From NCBI GenBank assembly GCA_030686995.1, contig CM060709.1:265854057-265918056 (forward strand): DNA of 64,000 nt, in the 5' to 3' direction. Every line of letters begins with the position of its first letter. Positions within the stretch are counted from its first letter, which is position 1. Below, piece after piece: positions 61,255 through 64,000 of the stretch. Under the pieces are notes generated by a model. It saw only the letters and a list, made by a program, of their open reading frames with translations, was not told the origin of the DNA and made no database searches. This stretch comes from Artemisia argyi (lineage: Eukaryota > Streptophyta > Magnoliopsida > Asterales > Asteraceae). A program made the translations under genes and the position numbers.

Positions 61255-62695
61255 TTAAATATTTAAATATCAACAATATAATAAACTTATAAACAATTAT
61301 TTACACTTAACCAACAATTAGCATAAATAATTATAACATAACTAATTAAACATTAACAATATTTAATCTAACAACAATAGTTAATTTAAAACATATTCTT
61401 ACATATAATCAACTATCACGTATATGTTAATAACAAATTACAATGTTTATTTTAACATTTATAATTTACTAGATCCATTTTAAATTGTTTACGACATAAA
61501 CCCAAATTTAAAATCAACTAATCAAATTATAAAACTGTCACGACAAGTTTCCGGTCACATTAATGCATATATAATTATTTATTGTTTCTAATTTTAACAA
61601 ACTACAAAGGTATTAGTGAAACCAGTCAAGGAAGAGTCTACACATCAAATATCATGTACCAATAAATTTTACGCGGCGAGTAACATACATTGTTAGTTAT
61701 TATCTCATAATTGATGTAATGTTTTATTTCCAGTTGCACTAAATGTTTTTTATATGTTCTTTGATATATGTTAATAATTTTGTTTGATTTGAATTATCAC
61801 ATGTTACAACTATTTAATTACATTTTATCTTTTCACGTTCTATTTTAAACGTTATACGAAATACTTACTACAATATCGCATATTGTTAATTGTCTACCGC
61901 TATAAACCGCTGCCGCTAGACGCGGCACTCATCTGGTATTTCAAATGTCTTCACAATGAATAAAAGTTTTTTTTCCCTCTTTTGTAGAAGGCGTATTTCA
62001 CTTTCAGCATTGATTAGTGATTAACTACCTTGATGAATAGGTTCAAATCTTTTATATAAGAATTACATAATTTCAGAGTGTTTTTGCAAAATCCTTAGGA
62101 GAGCTCGATTTTGTCATGTAGGCGAAATTGAGCAATATGATTGGTAAGTAAAAAGTCAAAATTAAATTAATTTTGGTCAAACTTAATAAATTTGGAAGAG
62201 AAATTTGGTTAAGAAAAAAAATGCATAAAATATAAGTGTCGAATTTATAAAATCAAAAACTTAAAAAAAGATGAAGTAATTAATAAAACTTTAGTGTTGA
62301 GTTTTAAATAAATTATATTGAGCTAAGTGTAAAATTACAAGTTTTCATATTTTTTAATAAGAAAAAAATAAATAACCATTTACACTTTATAACCCATGTA
62401 CTTTATAATATTAACTTTGTTTAAAATTATATGAGTATTGGTATTAGTTTTTAGACTTTCATCCATTAAAATTACAAAATTTGGTAAACATGCGAATTAT
62501 TTTTAATATATGTTAAATATTTTTTAAACTAATGTTAGTTTTAGACTTTCATTCATTAAAATATTTTTTTAAATAATGACTCATGTTATTCTATCTATAA
62601 GTTTAATTTATGTGTACACGGGTTTAAATATTAAATATGGCTAAATTATTAGAAACGGGAATATAAATATCAATGATAAGAATGAGTTAATGTAA
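61222..62695. other. AT-rich DNA with another Helitron-like 3' end
   Basis: A (GT)n(AT)n repeat occupies 61222-61254. A perfect 5-bp-stem hairpin GCCGCTAGACGCGGC (61912-61926) followed by ACTCATCTGG and a host T at 61937 looks like a Helitron 3' end; no 5' end was found. No genes. Confidence 0.5.
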
Positions 62696-63323
62696 CTAGC
62701 AGGGTACCCGTGCATTGCAGCGGCGGATACTCTAAAATAAATTTTTCAATAGAATTAATAAAAATGTCATGTGATGTTATTTCGACACCTAAATTTGCTT
62801 GGCCACAGCTTTGTGTATCGAGTCAAGTCTTGGTCACAGGTTCATTTCTAGATTAAGATGGGGAGTTGTATATTGTGTTTAAATGATTGTAATATTGGGT
62901 GTAGGAGTATTTTTAATGCTATTAATATAGAATGAGGGTTGTACATTGTGTTTAAATGATTGTAATATTGGGTGTGAGGTATTTTTAATGCTATTAATGT
63001 AGAATGAGGGTTGTACATTGTGTTTAAATGATTGTAATATTAGGTGTAGGGATGTTTTAAATGCTATTAATGTAGAATGAGGGTTGTTCATTATGTTTAA
63101 ATAATTGTAATATTAGGTGTATGGGTGTTTTTAATGCTATTAATGTAGAATTTTAAGGAAAGTGGTTTGAATTTCGATTCATGCTAGTTTTTGTTGTACA
63201 CAATGCTTTGGTTGTTGTAATTATGAAAATTGCTTGCTTTAAAGTGTTGTAAACCATGCATCATTTTGTGTACATCTGAATTTTTTGGAGAGAGAGTCCT
63301 TCCTCCATTATAAGTAGTATAGA
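62696..63323 (-). mobile_element. Short Helitron with an internal minisatellite, 628 bp
   Basis: On the minus strand it starts TCTATACTACTTATAATGG after a host A and ends with CCGCCGCTGCAATGCACGG…CTGCTAG before a host T. Both ends match plant Helitrons. The interior consists largely of tandem repeats (62871-63150). Non-coding. Confidence 0.75.
62871..63150. repeat. Minisatellite, about 65 bp, four copies
   Basis: Each unit contains TTGTGTTTAAATGATTGTAA, TATTGGGTGT, TTTTTAATGCTATTAATGTA and GAATGAGGGTTGT with small differences. It lies inside the Helitron at 62696-63323. Confidence 0.85.
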
Positions 63324-64000
63324 TAAGAAAATAAATATACGTAATTCTACTTATAACAACAACTCATGAAATTGTTATTTAAAATTTATATATAGATATC
63401 TATAAAAAAAAAAAACATTTTAAAAACTTTACGGAGCATATTTTAACTTAATCAACGCTCATTATGTGTTACTAAATAGTACAAACTTATGAAAATACAA
63501 TTTTTCAAACACAAAAGTACATTAGTAAACATGGTATGATGGTTTTTCATAATCAAACAAATGAATCAATCCTCAAAGCTATCTAAATATGCTACAAATT
63601 TTAAAGAAAATATAAGCAAAAGAAATACCACAATTACAAAACACATCGTAAATTGATAGCACAAGTTTGCAAAACTAAAAGCAGATATCACTAATATCTC
63701 ATGCAAGTTAAATATCATCATGTGATTTTAGTTAAATAATAAAATATAAATTTTAATCTAAAAGCATTCTTATAAAATAATAGGTAAATTATAACATATA
63801 TACATATGATTTTTTATTTTTAGTTCATTAAGTAAAATTATTTGAAACATGTTAAGTGATTCATTTGTTAATCGATAATAATACATAATCAAAATAAAAT
63901 TTTAAAAACCTATTTGCATGGACAGGTATTATAATTAGTATATCGTTATATCAAATATAAATAAATCGAAAAAGCTTTTGATGAGATAAAACACTCTCTT
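63324..64000. other. AT-rich DNA to the window edge
   Basis: No gene, RNA or repeat with identifiable ends was seen. Confidence 0.5.

Noticed and set aside
62871..63150. Regular repeats resembling a CRISPR array or centromeric satellite
   Set aside because: Only four degenerate units, bounded by Helitron ends; a local minisatellite is sufficient.

Overview
The window is nuclear DNA of a flowering plant, very probably a eudicot. The evidence is split genes with GT-AG introns, plant-type F-box/FBD, cationic amino acid transporter and RPS17 genes, and plant Ty3/gypsy, hAT, MULE, Helitron and RTE elements. Base composition is AT-rich with many (TA)n tracts. The species cannot be fixed from sequence alone; an asterid such as an Asteraceae member is only a guess.

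Host genes all read on the minus strand. Positions 7.2-41.4 kb carry a dispersed tandem array of five cytosolic-type Hsp70 genes. Copies 2 (10518-12484) and 4 (27016-28991) have open two-exon reading frames of 626 and 625 codons-worth of sequence minus/including only small indels, but lack the EEVD tail. Copies 1, 3 and 5 are broken: copy 1 by two frameshifts, copy 3 by a SINE-like replacement of about 59 codons, copy 5 by a stop at codon 2 and a Ty3/gypsy insertion. A three-exon F-box/LRR/FBD gene (14542-17702) sits inside the array. Beyond it come RPS17 (42185-42622, with a predicted 2.1-kb leader intron reaching 44770) and a four-exon cationic amino acid transporter (50431-54853).

Mobile DNA makes up much of the rest. 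At 1.4-6.1 kb lies a truncated Tat-type Ty3/gypsy element whose gag-pol frame carries four in-frame stops. At 17.9-19.85 kb is a nest of small inverted-repeat elements. At 20.64-21.31 kb is a 668-bp foldback with an exact 9-bp target duplication. At 30.18-34.32 kb a hAT-like element holds a 3.7-kb solo-LTR-like insert. At 35.22-39.46 kb a chromovirus sits inside Hsp70 copy 5 and itself holds a hAT-like MITE. At 42.87-44.08 kb a Pack-MULE-like element with a captured gene fragment sits in the RPS17 leader intron. At 45.4-47.7 kb there is a run of hAT-like MITEs. At 56.47-57.87 kb is a 5'-truncated RTE-type LINE with a 10-bp target duplication. At 58.7-63.3 kb are Helitron-like elements. The ends of many of these were placed by finding terminal motifs and target-site duplications directly in the sequence.

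The genes do not form a pathway. The biological theme is an Hsp70 family expanding by local duplication and decaying under layered transposon insertion, next to housekeeping and transport genes whose introns also accept transposons.
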